The translations under genes and the position numbers were made by a program. DNA of 64,000 nt from Pseudomonas sp. GL-B-19 (lineage in GTDB: Bacteria > Pseudomonadota > Gammaproteobacteria > Pseudomonadales > Pseudomonadaceae), in assembly GCF_019956415.1 (NCBI RefSeq), contig NZ_JAHBDK010000010.1:1-64000 (forward strand), written 5' to 3'. The notes beneath the pieces are model-generated. The model searched no databases. It saw nothing but the letters and a program-made list of their open reading frames with translations, and had not been told where the DNA came from. This document shows, piece by piece, positions 13,639-26,300 of the stretch; position 1 is the stretch's first letter, and each line of letters begins with the position of its first letter.

Positions 13639-13881
13639 ATGGAAACCGAAATTCTCTCGGACGAAGAGCTGGCGGAGTTCACCGGCTACAAGGCCCGTGC
13701 ATACCAACGGCGCTGGCTGGTAGACCGCCAGTGGGTGTTCGTCGAAAGCCGTGGTAAGCGCCCGCTTGTTGGCCGAATGTACGCACGCATGAAACTGGGC
13801 ATGATCACGCCCACGATTGCTGACCCCACCCCTCCACCGGCGGCGCCGGCATGGACGCCCGATTTCTCGCGAGTGAACTGA
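13639..13881 (+). CDS. DUF4224 protein, excisionase candidate
   Basis: 80 aa, ATG 13639-13641. The N-terminal half (LSDEELAEFTGYKARAYQRRWL ... GWxFV-like ... GRMYA) matches DUF4224, small proteins found next to tyrosine integrases in Pseudomonas and related prophages. It ends 1 base before the integrase start, so both are made from the pL operon. Place and size suit a recombination directionality factor; biochemical role is inferred. Confidence 0.75.
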   Translation: METEILSDEELAEFTGYKARAYQRRWLVDRQWVFVESRGKRPLVGRMYARMKLGMITPTIADPTPPPAAPAWTPDFSRVN

Positions 13882-13882
13882 T

Positions 13883-14932
13883 ATGCGCCCCCGCAAGACC
13901 GAATATCACCACCTCCCCCCACGGATGTATCAGCGATCCCGGAAGCGCAAAAATGGCGCCATGTGGACCGCTTATTACTACCGCGACCTGCTGGGCAATG
14001 ACATTCCCCTGGGCAAGGACCTCGACAAGGCCAGACTCAAATGGGCCGAACTCGAATCGAAGGAAAAGCCGCTCGATCTGCGCACCATGAAAGGAATATT
14101 CGACCGCTACATCCGTGATGTCATCCCCAAAAAAGCGGCGCGGACACAGAAGGACAACCTAGCGGAGATCAAACAGCTACGCCCTATGTTTGATAGCGCC
14201 CCAATCGACTCGATTACCCCAGCAACCATCGCCGGTTATAGGGATGCGCGGACGGCTAAGGTCCGTGCAAATCGGGAGATTGCGACTCTCTCCCATATTT
14301 TCAATATTGCCCGGGAGTGGGGCCTGACAACAAAGGAAAACCCGTGCCAAGGGGTGCGTAAAAATAAAGAGACACCGAGGGACTACTACGCAAATGATGT
14401 GGTTTGGGGCGCGGTTTACAAGAAGGCAGCTCAAGAGCTGAAAGACGCGATGGACCTGGCTTACCTTACCGGGCAACGGCCGGCAGATGTCCTGGTGATG
14501 CGGAAGGATGATGCAGAAGGGGGATATTTGGGTGTTCAGCAAAACAAGACGCACAAAAAGCTGCGCATTCAGATGACCACTGGCGGCGAGGCAAATAGTC
14601 TGGGCCGACTGATCGCGGAGATAACCGAGCGCAATGCTCGGCATGTTTCGAACTACCTGATCGTCAGCCAACACGGCAAGCGGATGACCGCGACGATGCT
14701 GAGAAAGCGTTGGGATATTGCTCGCGAAAAGGCAAAGCTGGCCGCGGTCGAGATCGGCGACGAGCTACTGGCTGCCAAGATTGGCGGATTCCAGTTCCGG
14801 GATATCAGGCCGAAGGCTGCGTCGGAAATCTCCGATGTTGGCGAGGCGAGCCTACTGTTGGGTCACACCAAAGGCGACATCACCGAGCGGGTTTATCGCC
14901 GTGTCGGTGCCATTGCTAGACCATCAAAATAG
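13883..14932 (+). CDS. int: phage integrase, tyrosine recombinase
   Basis: 349 aa. N-terminal arm-binding domain with basic start (RPRKTEYHHLPPRMYQRSRKRKNG), SAM-like core-binding domain (~70-150), and catalytic domain with R199 (TGQRP), K222 (NKTHKK), R309 (FRDIRPKAAS, where the usual first histidine is arginine), H328 (LLGHTK) and Y338 (RVYRRV). It reads into the attachment site 124 bases downstream. It is the likely enzyme for integration into the tRNA-Ser gene. Confidence 0.93.
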   Translation: MRPRKTEYHHLPPRMYQRSRKRKNGAMWTAYYYRDLLGNDIPLGKDLDKARLKWAELESKEKPLDLRTMKGIFDRYIRDVIPKKAARTQKDNLAEIKQLRPMFDSAPIDSITPATIAGYRDARTAKVRANREIATLSHIFNIAREWGLTTKENPCQGVRKNKETPRDYYANDVVWGAVYKKAAQELKDAMDLAYLTGQRPADVLVMRKDDAEGGYLGVQQNKTHKKLRIQMTTGGEANSLGRLIAEITERNARHVSNYLIVSQHGKRMTATMLRKRWDIAREKAKLAAVEIGDELLAAKIGGFQFRDIRPKAASEISDVGEASLLLGHTKGDITERVYRRVGAIARPSK

Positions 14933-15056
14933 CCGTAAAAAGCGTTCCATAACTCAAAGTAGCCCCCTTGTAGAATGCGGCCTGCAGAGGTGCTGAAAAA
15001 TTAAAGTAATGGAACGGAAAAAAGCTACAAGCCACGGCCTGTTTTCATCTTTATAC

Positions 15057-15116
15057 CGGTCTTGAAAACCGTCGACTGTAACAGGTCCATGAGTTCGAAT
15101 CCCATCGCCTCCGCCA
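15057..15116 (+). other. right attachment site: displaced 3' part of tRNA-Ser(UGA)
   Basis: The 60 bases hold the anticodon arm (CGGTCTTGAAAACCG, anticodon TGA), a variable arm (TCGACTGTAACAGGTC region), the T arm (GAGTTCGAATCCC) and the acceptor end CGCCTCCGCCA. The D-arm half is absent; upstream sequence does not match a tRNA. It is followed by a terminator. Together this is the classic footprint of integration into the 3' half of a tRNA gene. The intact copy, completed by phage DNA, should lie at the left end outside the window. Confidence 0.88.
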
Positions 15117-15127
15117 TATTCGCATCT

Positions 15128-15155
15128 AAAAGGCCCCAATTATTGGGGCCTTTTT
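15128..15155. terminator. tRNA-Ser terminator
   Basis: AAAAGGCCCCAAT-TATTGGGGCCTTTTT, a strong stem with T5 tail, 11 bases after the CCA end. Nothing else is recognised from 15156 to the arylsulfatase start at 15389. Confidence 0.85.
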
Positions 15156-15388
15156 GCTTTCAGCCTTCTGTGTTCTTCCACCTACTGCGCCCCCACTCTC
15201 CATCTTACCTGACCTGCTGGATTGCCCGTCGGGGGGCGTGAGCTGGCCTCTTAATCGTTCAGTAAACACCCTATGTTCCACAGGTTTCGCTCACTGAGTT
15301 GCAACTCTCCCGTCCTGCGCCACGGTTTTAAAGTCTTGGACTAGACTCATCCGCCATGGGGGGTTGCTGTACAACTTGGAGAGTAAAC

Positions 15389-17092
15389 ATGAAAACAACC
15401 TTATTATCCTTAACACTTGCTATCGCACCTCTGCTCGGCGGTGCAGCCGTCGCCGATACATCCAAACCGAATATAGTCTTCATCATGGGAGACGATATTG
15501 GATGGATGCAGCCAAGCGCCTACCACCGAGGCTTGATGGTCGGCGAAACACCGAATATAGATCGCATTGCTAATGAAGGATCGATCTATATGGACTATCT
15601 CGCCGAGCAAAGTTGCACCGCTGGACGCAACGCATTTTTCACCGGCATGCATCCACTGCGCACCGGCATGATCCCGCCACAACTACCAGGCAGTCCCTCC
15701 TATCTGCGGCCCGGCACGCCAGCGCTGGCCAAATTCCTCTACGATTTAGGCTATTCAACGGGTGAGTTCGGCAAGAACCACTTGGGAGACCACCCGGCAG
15801 CACTGCCAACGGCTCATGGTTTTCAAGAGTTTTGGGGCTACCTCTATCACTTGGATGCGATGCAAGGGGTGAGTTTTCCCGATATCAACAAGTCGCCTAC
15901 TGAACAAGCCATTGCGCCACCCTGCAAAAACGAACCGCTGCCCGGAGTTCCCGAGGTTCCAGGGTCTGTCGACCCCAGGACAGCAAACTGCCTGACACCG
16001 CCACGACCGGTGCTTGCTTGCGCGTCCTCCGACGGCACACAACAGAATCAGAAGTGTAAGGATGAAGGCCCGTTAACCCTTGAGCGGTCAAAAACCGTCG
16101 ATGAGGAAATCTCTGCGCACGTCATAGATTTCCTCGACCGCAACGACCCTAAAAAGACGAACAAGCCGTTCTTCGTTTGGTACAACCCCGCACGCATGCA
16201 CATTACTACCGTGTTGTCTGAGAAGTACCTGAACATGGTCGGCACCCCAGGTGGTAAGGATTGGGGGGTCAATGAGGCCGGGATGAAGCAAATGGATGAC
16301 AACATCGGGTATGTCATCAAGAAGCTTGAAGACATGGGGCAACTGGAAAACACCATTATTGTGTTTACCACCGACAACGGTGCTGAAGTCATTACCTATC
16401 CTGACGGCGGCGTTACACCCTTCAAAGGTGGCAAGCTGACCACCTGGGAAGGCGGTATGCGTGCACCGATGGTTGTACGTTGGCCAGGACATATCAAGCC
16501 AGGCACCGTCAGGAATCAGTTGTTTGCATCGCTGGACTGGGTGCCAACCCTGGTCGATATAGCCGGTGGCCCAAAGGGGAATGACCTGAAGACACAGATA
16601 GAAGGTGGCAAGTACCCTGGCATCGTCAAAACCACACTCGATGGCGTCAATCAAGTCGACTATTTGACAGGTAAGAGTGAGAAGTCCGCGCGCGAGATCT
16701 TCTTCTACTACACCGGCGCGAAGCCTTCGGCAGTGCGTTACAAAAACTGGAAGATGTACTACACGATGGTGCCAACCGATCCTACGGGAGCTATGAAAGG
16801 AGCTGTAAGCTACTCCTGGACCATGGTTGACAATATCAAGCGCGATCCTTTCGAGATTGCTGGTGGGTTGGACGATCCTAAATCCATCGCGGGTTACGCC
16901 GGCGCACTTGCTGCACCCGCCACGGCTTATATCTACGACTGGAATATGTTGCCCCTTGGTCAGTTGCTGTGGATGAAAGAACTGGCAACGTATAAAGAGT
17001 TCCCACCCTTGCAAGCACCTGAAACCTACAACCTGGACGGTATCATGGCGGAAATGGCAGCCTCCAGAGCGTCGAGTCATGCCGGCGAATAG
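15389..17092 (+). CDS. arylsulfatase (formylglycine-dependent sulfatase), exported
   Basis: 567 aa from ATG 15389-15391 with a GGAGAG Shine-Dalgarno; an earlier in-frame ATG lacks one. A signal peptide (MKTTLLSLTLAIAPLLGGAAVA) leads into the alkaline-phosphatase-like sulfatase fold: metal ligands D35/D36 (GDDIGW), the modification motif C76-T-A-G-R80 whose cysteine becomes formylglycine, K129/H131 (GKNHLGD) and a later TTDNGAE metal site near 345. It hydrolyses sulfate esters in the periplasm to release sulfate. A formylglycine-generating enzyme must be encoded elsewhere. Stands alone, no operon partner. Confidence 0.9.
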   Translation: MKTTLLSLTLAIAPLLGGAAVADTSKPNIVFIMGDDIGWMQPSAYHRGLMVGETPNIDRIANEGSIYMDYLAEQSCTAGRNAFFTGMHPLRTGMIPPQLPGSPSYLRPGTPALAKFLYDLGYSTGEFGKNHLGDHPAALPTAHGFQEFWGYLYHLDAMQGVSFPDINKSPTEQAIAPPCKNEPLPGVPEVPGSVDPRTANCLTPPRPVLACASSDGTQQNQKCKDEGPLTLERSKTVDEEISAHVIDFLDRNDPKKTNKPFFVWYNPARMHITTVLSEKYLNMVGTPGGKDWGVNEAGMKQMDDNIGYVIKKLEDMGQLENTIIVFTTDNGAEVITYPDGGVTPFKGGKLTTWEGGMRAPMVVRWPGHIKPGTVRNQLFASLDWVPTLVDIAGGPKGNDLKTQIEGGKYPGIVKTTLDGVNQVDYLTGKSEKSAREIFFYYTGAKPSAVRYKNWKMYYTMVPTDPTGAMKGAVSYSWTMVDNIKRDPFEIAGGLDDPKSIAGYAGALAAPATAYIYDWNMLPLGQLLWMKELATYKEFPPLQAPETYNLDGIMAEMAASRASSHAGE

Positions 17093-17271
17093 GACGCGGG
17101 AGCGAGTGTGAAATAACCACCGATTTCCTGCGCTGCCATATCGCTCAAGAAGTCGGTGGTTAACCGTTCAGTCACGCGAAACGCCGGTTTGTTAGATGTG
17201 TTTGCTCGCACGAACATCATCAATCAAATCGGCGTTCTTGTTTCTGTGTTTCCCGGGATTCCGTGAAGAAC

Positions 17272-17303
17272 CAAAAAAAAAGGAGGGCATCCAATGCCCT
17301 CCC
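17272..17303 (-). terminator. terminator of giant peroxidase gene 1
   Basis: On the minus strand GAGGGCAT-TGG-ATGCCCTC is followed by nine T (A-run 17273-17281 on the plus strand). Lies ~45 bases past the peroxidase stop. A related hairpin ends peroxidase gene 2. Confidence 0.85.
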
Positions 17304-17344
17304 CTCCGTTGTCCGCGCTCCCTGCGACAGTACTGACCAGGACC

Positions 17345-20300
17345 TCAAGTAGCCAGAATGAAGTCCGTGGCAGTAACGGTTGTTGCGTCGGCCACACCTA
17401 CCAGGCGGATGGTGTCATTTCCGATGGTGACCAAGGTATCCGCACCGACATCGGCGACGTTGACGCTACCGGCAAAGTCCGCCGCCGTGATGTTGAATGC
17501 GGCAATATTGAGCCGATCCTGACCGCCGCCGATGGGATTGGTTTCGAAACCGATAATCTGATCGTTTCCGAAACCTGCGCTGAACACGAAGGTGTCATTG
17601 CCAATGCCACCCGCGAATACGTTGTCTGACGCATTGCCGACCACCGTGAAGTTGCCGGTACCGCCAAAGAACGCATTCTCGACGTTTGCACCCAAGGTGT
17701 AACTGTTCAGGGATGTCCAGACGGTATCAACCCCTCCCCCGGCACCCTCGATCACTGTGTCGCCGGCATCTGTCACCTCGAAGACGTCATTCCCGGCGCC
17801 GCCGATTAGCGTGTCAGCACCCGCACCACCAAGGATGATGTCATTCCCGGCCCCTCCTCCGATCACGTTATCCAGCTGATTGCCGACCGCAATGGAGTTG
17901 CCGGTACCGCCAAAGAACAAGTTCTCGACGTTTGCGCCCAAGGTGTAATTGCTTAGGGAAGTCCAGACGGTGTCAACCCCTCCCCCGGCACCCTCGATCA
18001 CTGTATCGCCGGCATCTGTCACCTCGAAGATGTCATTCCCGGCGCCGCCGATTAGCACGTCAGCACCCGCACCACCAATGATGATGTCATTCCCGGCGCC
18101 CCCTGCAATCACGTTATCCAGCTGATTGCCGACCCCCGTGAAGTTGCCGGTACCGCCAAAGAACAAGTTCTCGACGTTTGCGCCCAAGGTGTAACTGCTC
18201 AGGGAAGTCCAGACACTGTCAACACCCCCTCCGATGCCCTCGATCACTGTATCGCCGGCATCTGTCACCTCGAAGACGTCATTCCCGGCGCCGCCGATTA
18301 GCACGTCAGCACCCGCACCACCCATGATGACGTCATTTCCGGCTCCCCCCCCGATCACGTTATCCAGCTGATTGCCGATCGCAATGGAGTTGCCGGTACC
18401 GCCAAAGAACAAGTTCTCGACGTTTGCGCCCAAGGTGTAACTGCTTAGGGAAGTCCAGACGGTGTCAGCCCCTCCCCCGGCAACTTCGATCACCACATCG
18501 CCGGCATCCGTCACCTCGAAGACGTCATTCCCGGAACCGCCGTTCATGACATCCGCGCCGAGCCCACCGATGAGGATGTCATTGCCGTCCTCACCATCCA
18601 GGAAGTCGTTGCCGTCCCCGCCGTTGAGAGAATCGTCGCCAGTGCCGCCAATCAACTGGTCGACACCGCCCAGGCCACTGAGCGTATCGTTCCCGCCCAG
18701 GCCAAGAAGCACATCGCTACCCGCGGTACCGATAAGGATGTTCGCCAAGGCGTCTCCCGTCTGCACCGCACCCACTATCAATACCGCCGCCGTCGCCGCA
18801 GAGGTCACCGACTCCGGCGTGCCGAAGCCATCGGTGTACCGCACGATCACCCGCAGTTGCAGATTGAGCTGCGGTGCACCAGGAGTGAAGGTCGCAGCGG
18901 TCGCGCCGTTGATGTCGGTGAAGGTAGCACCGCTACCTTGCTGCCATTGGAAGCTGAATGCGCCCAGCCCATCCACATCGGCAATCCCGGCAGTCAGCGC
19001 GGTCAGCACCTGACCTTGATTCGGTGTCGTATCGCTGATCAGCAACGCGCCTGTCGGTGCATCGTTGGCGTTGGCAACCGGGTCCGAAGGGTCGGACGTA
19101 ACGCTTTCGGCCACACCGAAGTCATCCACGTAATTGACCACCACGCGCACCTGATCGCCAACCTGATCCTGACCAAGCGTGAACGTGCTACCGGTGGCTC
19201 CGACGATGTCGACAAAGCTGACCCCGTTGGTCGCCTGCCATTGGAAGGTGAACTGCGGATTGCTCAGGCCATCAATGTCGATGATGGTCGACGTGTCAGC
19301 GGTCAACACCTGGTTCTGAACCAGAAGCCCGGTGACGGTCGGCCCTGCGGTCGGTGTGTTGTTCGCCGACGAGTCGACGATTTCCAGCGTACCCTTGGCA
19401 TCCTGATACACCGCCCGGACGCGGAGACTCAGACCCGCTACATCGTCCGCCACCTGATAGGTGGTGCCAATCGCCCGCGATACCTCGCCAGCGGCGACAA
19501 AGGTGATGTCTTCATAGATGCCCGAGCCAGCAATGGTTTCGACCTGCCAGTAGTAAGCCACACCACCGGTAACCGCGCCGGTCGGATTGAGCAGGCTTAC
19601 GTTGTCCGCGTCGCGTACCGACTGATCGCTGACGCGCAGCAACTGGCCGGCGACCGGCGCATTCTCACGCGCACCGGTGTCCGCATCAAGGATCGCCAGA
19701 CGACCCGATGGGTCGATGTTTGAGGCGGTGCCAACTCCGGACGTCTGCGAAACGTCAGAGAACTGCAGACGCTCGACACCCGTCAACCGATCGACGCCAT
19801 CACGCCCTGCCACCAGATCGGTCACGATGACGGTGCTGCCCTCGACAGAGACGCTGTACTCCGACGCAATACCGGAGTACACCGCAGTGTCGAAGTTGTC
19901 TGTGCCGGTCAGAATCTCCCGCACGATGACCAACTGGCCCGGGTTGTAAGTACCGTTCAACATAAACGGCACCAACGGCTCCATGCTGTCGAACGTGGCG
20001 ATTTCCCCGCCAGTGCCATCAGCGTTCGCCCGTACGCTGATGCGTACGTTCAGCCACTTGTCACCATCGATGATGTCGTCACCACCGCGACCTTCGATGA
20101 GGTCGCTGCCGCTACCACCGAGGATGATGTTGCCGCCGTCGAAGAACGTCGCTCCGGCTGGCAGCAGACCCGCCAGGCCATTGATCAGGCCGATGTTGGT
20201 CAGCACACTGCCGGTTGCACCCGCGGTGGGTAGCGAGGTGGAATCTTCGTTATCGCCGCGCAGGAAGTCACCGTGCGCTGAACCCGACAGACCTTCCATG

Positions 20301-23300
20301 ATGTCGAAACGCACCAGCGCCGAGGCACCTGAACCCGGCACCGGTGGCACATCGAAAAAGCGGTCGCTGTAATCGATGGTCACGCCCTGGGCCAGTCCCT
20401 TGAAGGTCGCCCAGTCATAGCCGGAGCCGCCGATATAGCGGTCACCGAAGCCGAGACTGCCGACCATGATGTCGTCGCCGCCTTCGCCGTTGAACTTATC
20501 GTTCTCGTTACCGCCGACGAACACATCGTGGCCGATCACCGGATCGTTACCGAGCGGGTCGAAGTTGTCGCCAGGTGCACCGTCCGAAGTGCCCTTCTCG
20601 ATCCAGTCGTCGCCTTCGTTACCCATGTCCTGCTCGTTGGCTTTGCTGCCCAGGATGAAGTCGTTGCCCTGGCCACCAATAGCCTCGGAAGCGTCCTCAC
20701 CGGTGACGATGAAGTCGTTGCCGAACCCGCCAATGATCAGGTTGACGCCATTGCCTCCGTGGAGCACGTCGTTGCCGTCGCCACCCTGGATGTTATCGTC
20801 GCCACCAAGGTCGGTGATGATGTCGTCGCCGGCGCCACCGCGAAGTTGGTCGTTGCCGTTACCGCCTTCGATGAAATCATTGCCGGCATCACCCCAGACC
20901 GTGTCATCGCCTTCACTGGAGATGAGGATGTCTGCTCCGTTGGTGCCGCCCAGCACGATGTGCTCTGCACCGGTGTATTTGATGTAGTTGGTATCCGGCC
21001 CCGCCGTCAGCGGATTATCGCGGAACACCACCTGCGCGCCGAGATTGCTAAGCGGATCGACATTCCCCAGGCCTTCGTTGAACTGCTTGCTCTGGTCCAC
21101 TTCCAGATAGAACCCTGGGTCCGAGAACACCAGGCCCGGCAAGTGGGTGGCCGAGGTGTTGGCCATGATCAGCTTGGCGAACGAGTTGCTTTCCAGTTCC
21201 GCATTCATCGACAGGCCAGAGGTACGCTCCAGGTAGTAGAAGCGGTCGCCGTCCTGCAGTTTTTCCAGCTGGTTCTCGAACACGAAGTTGAAGGTCGTGC
21301 CGAGCATGCCGCCGAACGGGGTTTTCTCTTCGGCCAGGCCGCCGATCCAGAGGTCGATGGCATCGACGCCCGTGATCGTCACACCCTTCAGATCGTCGGC
21401 AGTACCCGCCACCCCATCCTTGCCGGCCAGCGTTACGTTGGCCCAGGTACCGGAGCTGTTGAGGAAGTCCAGCCGATCGGCTGGCTCATTAACACCACCA
21501 TCGCCGAATACCAGCAACATCGCCGCGGCGCGTTTGCCTTCCAGTGTGGTCGCCGCCGTGATCGTGTCATGCGTGCCATAGGCCGCGATGAAGTTGATCA
21601 ACGACTCCGGATGTTTCAGGTGCTGCACCAGGTCAACCCAGCTGTTGTAAGGCTTGAGTTGGGTATCACCGGTTTGGTTGTAGATGTCGCGGCGAATCGC
21701 ATTGAGCGAAGGAATCCCGACGTCGCGGCCACGGGCGATGTTGAGCGCCGGCAGGTCGAGCGGCAGGCCGAGCAGGTTATTGCGCAGCGCCTCGGTGACG
21801 AACTCGTCGATTTCGTTACCGGCCTGGCGAGTCAGCCCACGGATGATCGCACTGGTCGCATCCTCTGGTGTCAACCCACTGGCGGCGTACGCCAACGGGT
21901 TGAGGAACGCCGCGATCAAGCCCAGTTGTTGATTAGGATCAGCGCTGTTCGGATCGCCCACCACGCTGAAATCGACGTTGAAGCGATCGACTGTCTCGGT
22001 CAGCATCGAGTGGCCAAACCGGTACACGGTGTGGGCGAACTCGGCGACGATCGAGGCATCGAGGTCGACGTCATAGACCTGGGTCGGTGCGAAGAACAGG
22101 TCGACCCTTGGCTGGATGGTCCGCGCAAACTCCTCGAACACCAGGTGCTGATACTGCATCTCGGTGCCGAACTTGGCAGCCTGGAACAAGCGCTCGCCAT
22201 TCCACACCAGCGCATCGATCTCAGCCTGGTTGGCTGGCAACGCGCTCACCGGAGAGAGCAGCCACTCGTTGAGGAAGGCCACGTCACCCGAATCGAGCAC
22301 GGTGTCCTTGGTCTGGGCGACCAGCCGATTGTGCTCGGAGTGGAAGATCGCATGCACTGCGGTCAGGCCGATGTTCTCGTTGACCCGGCCGTCGCCAGCG
22401 ATGTAGTGAGCGTCGAGCAGTTCGTTGTCATAGGTCAGGTTGGTGCCGCCTGGGCCAGGTGGCTGCGCATTGCCGACATCAGAGTCAGTATCCGCCTGCA
22501 GAACCCCGCCGACGATTACCGGCGCTGCATTGTTGTTAATGTCGACGAGGAACTGGTGACCGGTGCGCACAGCATTGGTCAGGCTGATCGGGGCATTCGG
22601 ATTGCCTTCGACCAGGACGTCATCCGCCGTGCCGCCAATACCGTCAACCCCTTTCATCACGACCATCGGGAAGCCGTTCGGCCCCTTGATGAAATTGCCA
22701 TAGGCGTCGGTCGCCAACAGCGGGGCGTTATCGACGTCGGCATCGGTCAGGTGGATACCCAGGATGTCGTTGGCTTGCGCCTTGACCACTTTCCAGGTCG
22801 CCATGCCACCGATTTCGATGTCATCTCCGCCGCCATACTTACCATCCACCCCCAGGTCAACGTTAGTGATCAGCCTACCGGTCGCTATGGGGCCGTCGTC
22901 GGTCATTACATAACCGCGCAGGAACACCTGGTGCGATGGGTGCGAACTGTAGGTCTGGTTTTGGTCCACGAACGGCGTGGTGGTGTTGGTTTGCTCATGG
23001 ATGTCGTCGGCCGTGCCGAGAACGCCATCCGCCCCTGGCAGGTTGGTCGCGCGGGTCAGCACCATGAAGTTGGCGCTACCGCCTTCCACATACAGCGGAT
23101 CATCCGGTTGCAGCGGGATGAAGATGGTGCCCGAACCGCCTTTGGTGACCAGGTCCAGACCGTGATCGAAGAACTGCCCGAAGAAGGTCATCCAGGCGTT
23201 AAACGGCGCGGACAAGCCTGCATCCGCCGCGGTGTTCTCGAACAGGTACACATCGTGATCGTCGGTAGTACCGAACTGACCATCCAGGCCGGGGCTGGCG

Positions 23301-26300
23301 ACTATCCGTACGCCATCCTTGAGCACGTCGTCGTTACCCGCCGCGCCGAAGTTGAGCACACCGTCTATACCTGGGTCGTAAGCCGTTGCATAGGCCGCCG
23401 GGTTATTCGCCGTCTGGTCGACGATCAGATTACTGATGGTGCGCGGCTGCGAGTCAAACACAAAGCCGCTGTTCTGCGCATACGACGAACCCGGGATGGC
23501 TGGCGAGCCGGGGCCGAAGAAGCCGGCAGGAGCACCTTCCGCTGGATTGAAGACCGGATCGGTCAAGCGCGGAAAGACGTTATCGGCAGCACCAAACTGG
23601 GTGTTGTTGTTGCCATTGAGGTTCAGCAGGTTGTTGTTCGACCCATCGACCGCACGCAGACCCAGCGGCGCGCGGATATTCGGGATCAGCGAGAGAATGT
23701 CCTGACCGTCCGCTTCAGCCTCGGCAATCTTGATCTGATCGAGAATGAAGTTGAGGTCGGAGCGGACCATGTGCAGGCCTTCGCCACCCGCCGTGGCATC
23801 GACCACAGGTGTCGGCGCCGTCGGCACAACCGGCGCGCCGGGAGCTACCACGGCAGTCGGTTGCGAGAACACTATTTCAGTCGTGCCATGACCATCCTGG
23901 TAGATCGCCTTGACCCGCAGTGACAGCCCGGCAAGGTCCGGAGAGACCTTGAACGCGGTGCCGTCGGCACTCTGGAACGCCAGGTCGCCGGCCGGTAACA
24001 GAATGATGTCCTCGAATACGCCGCTGCCAGGATTGGCCTCGAACTGCCAGTAGTAGGACACCGAGGAGTTGTTGAGCGTACCCGTCGGGTTACCCGCCGC
24101 GATGTTGTCGTTATCGCGCACCGCGGCCACACTGACTCTCAGCGTGTCGCCCACCGTGATTGCCCCGCCGTTTCCATCCGTGATGGTCGGACTGTTAACC
24201 GGTTGGGCATTGAGCCCCGTCACCAGCACTTGCTGGGTGTCGGCGAACTGCAAGCGTTCGATATGCAGCAGGGTATCGGTGCCGTCGCGACCCGCTACGG
24301 TATCTGCCACCGTCCAGACATCGTCCGCCAAAGTGGCCGTGCCACGGGTGTCACGAGTCACCACATACTCGTCCTGTACCCCGGAGTAAATGGCGGTGTC
24401 GAAGGCCGCACCGCCCGTTGAGGTGCCGGGCAGAATTTCGCGCACGGCCTTGAGCTGACCCGGGTTATAGGTGCGGTCCAGCATGAACGGAATCATATCG
24501 ACCATGCTGTCGAAGGAGGCGATCTCAGGCCCGGTATGGTCGACGTCGCCAGCGGCATACACCGCAATTCTGACGTTGATCCATTTGTCGCCATCGATCA
24601 GATCATCGCCGCCGCGACCTTCGATAAGGTCACTGCCATTGCCACCGAGGATGATATTGCCAGTGGCAAAACCAGTGGTTGGCAAACCGGCATCGGACAG
24701 AAACTGCTCCAGTCCGCGGATCAACGCCACATTGGTCAGCGCACTGCCCGTGGCACCACCGTGGTTGATGATCGTATCAGCATCAACATTATCGCCTTTG
24801 AGCACATCGGCGAAGTTCGAACCGGACAAGCCTTCGACCTCGGCAAAACGGTCGAGTATCGAGGCCGGCGAGGCGCCGACCGGATTGAATATCCCGGCGT
24901 TCTGATTTGGCGCGTTCCCGTGTGGCTGCGCCAGCGCGGCCAGTGACAGGTCAGCGGTCACGCCGTACTTGTCATTTTTGTAGGTTATCCAGTCGAAACC
25001 GGACATGCCGTCCATCTTGTCCTGCGCATCGCTGCCGACAAAGATGTCATCGCCACCCTCGCCGATCATTTCGTCGAAGCCACCGCCACCGACAAAGATG
25101 TCGTTGCCGATCACATCGTCATTGAGCAACGGCGAGAAGTTATCGCCAGGCGCGCCGTCCTGGGTGCCTTTCTCGATCCAGTCATCCCCTTCGTTGCCGG
25201 TAGGTGGCAGGTTGGTCTTGGCACCGAGGATGAAATCGTCACCCCGACCACCGAAGGTCGTGGTGATGTCTTCCGTGGTGACAATGAAGTCCTGGCCATC
25301 TCCACCCAGGATCAGGTTGCCTGCAGCAAGCATGCTACCGACCACGATCACGTCGTTACCGGCATTACCTTCCATACGGTTGTCGCCGAACGAGTCGGTG
25401 ATGATGTCATCGCCCGCACCGCCAAGAACCGCATCGTTCCCCGCACCGCCTTCGAGGCGGTCATTGCCTTCGTCGCCGTAAACGGTGTCATCGCCGTCAC
25501 CGGAGATAATGATGTCGTCGCCAGCGGTGCCGCCCAGCACGACATGGTCTTCACCGGTGTATTGCAGATAATTACTGTCCAGACCTGGGGTGTCGGGGTT
25601 GTCGCGGATCACCAGCGACACGACTTCCACACCGTTGATCATGATGCCGCCCGTTGGATCGGCTTTGAGGTCCGCGCCAAGGCCGGTGAACTGATTGGCC
25701 TGATTCACTTCGAGGGTGAACGTCGGCGTCAGGAACACGGTGTTCGACAGGTGGGTGACATCGGTGTTGAGCATCATCAACTTGGCAAAGGAGTTGTTTT
25801 CCAACTCGGTGCCGAAGTTCAGGCCCGCGGTACGCGACAGGTAGTAGAAGCGGTCGCCGTTCTGCAACGCCTCCAGCTGGGTTTCAAACACGAAGTTGAA
25901 CGTCGAGCCGAGCATGCCGCCGAACGGCATTTTCTCCTCGGCGAGGCCACCGACCCAGAAGTCGATGTCATCAACGCCGGTAATGGTTGCCCCATTTGCC
26001 AGGTTGGCATAGAAGCCGGTGCTATTGAGGAAGTCCAGGCGGTCAGCCGGCGAACCGGCGCCACCGAATACCAGCGCCGCGGCTGCAGCGCGTTTGGCTG
26101 CCAGCGTGCTCACCCCCGTAATCGTGTCATGCGTACCAAAGGCAGCGATGAAGTTGACCAACGATTCGGGGTGCTTGAGGTTGTCCACCAAGTCAGCCCA
26201 ACTGATGTACGGCTTGAGTTGGCTGTCGCCGGTTGAAGCGTAGAACTCACGCCGCGCCTCATTCAACGTGGGGATGCCAGTGTCGCGACCACGCGCCAGG

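Larger units (their letters stand above)
1..15116. mobile_element. lambdoid prophage, early regions and right attachment site (left end outside window)
   Basis: Gene order is lambda-like but mirrored: Q-position gene, nin-like small genes, dnaB, replication initiator, cII-position gene and cro on the minus strand; cI on the plus strand; a second operator/promoter with a nut-like site; small pL genes; excisionase candidate; integrase; attachment site. The right boundary is set by a 3' tRNA-Ser fragment at 15057-15116 directly after the integrase. No structural or lysis genes are in view, so the late region and the other attachment site must lie left of position 1. Lambda-like organisation is read from gene order and sites; whether the prophage is intact cannot be judged here. 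Confidence 0.9.

Noticed and set aside
14954..15139. Minus-strand ORF containing GGGDGIRTHGP
   Set aside because: It is the antisense reading of the tRNA-Ser 3' end, a well-known false protein in annotations.
20528..23923. Very long plus-strand ORF (1131 codons) opposite peroxidase 1, and similar ones opposite peroxidase 2 (37881-41423, 41439-43367)
   Set aside because: They are antisense to well-supported peroxidase modules, have no Shine-Dalgarno or domain, and arise from high-GC coding repeats with few stops in the opposite frame.
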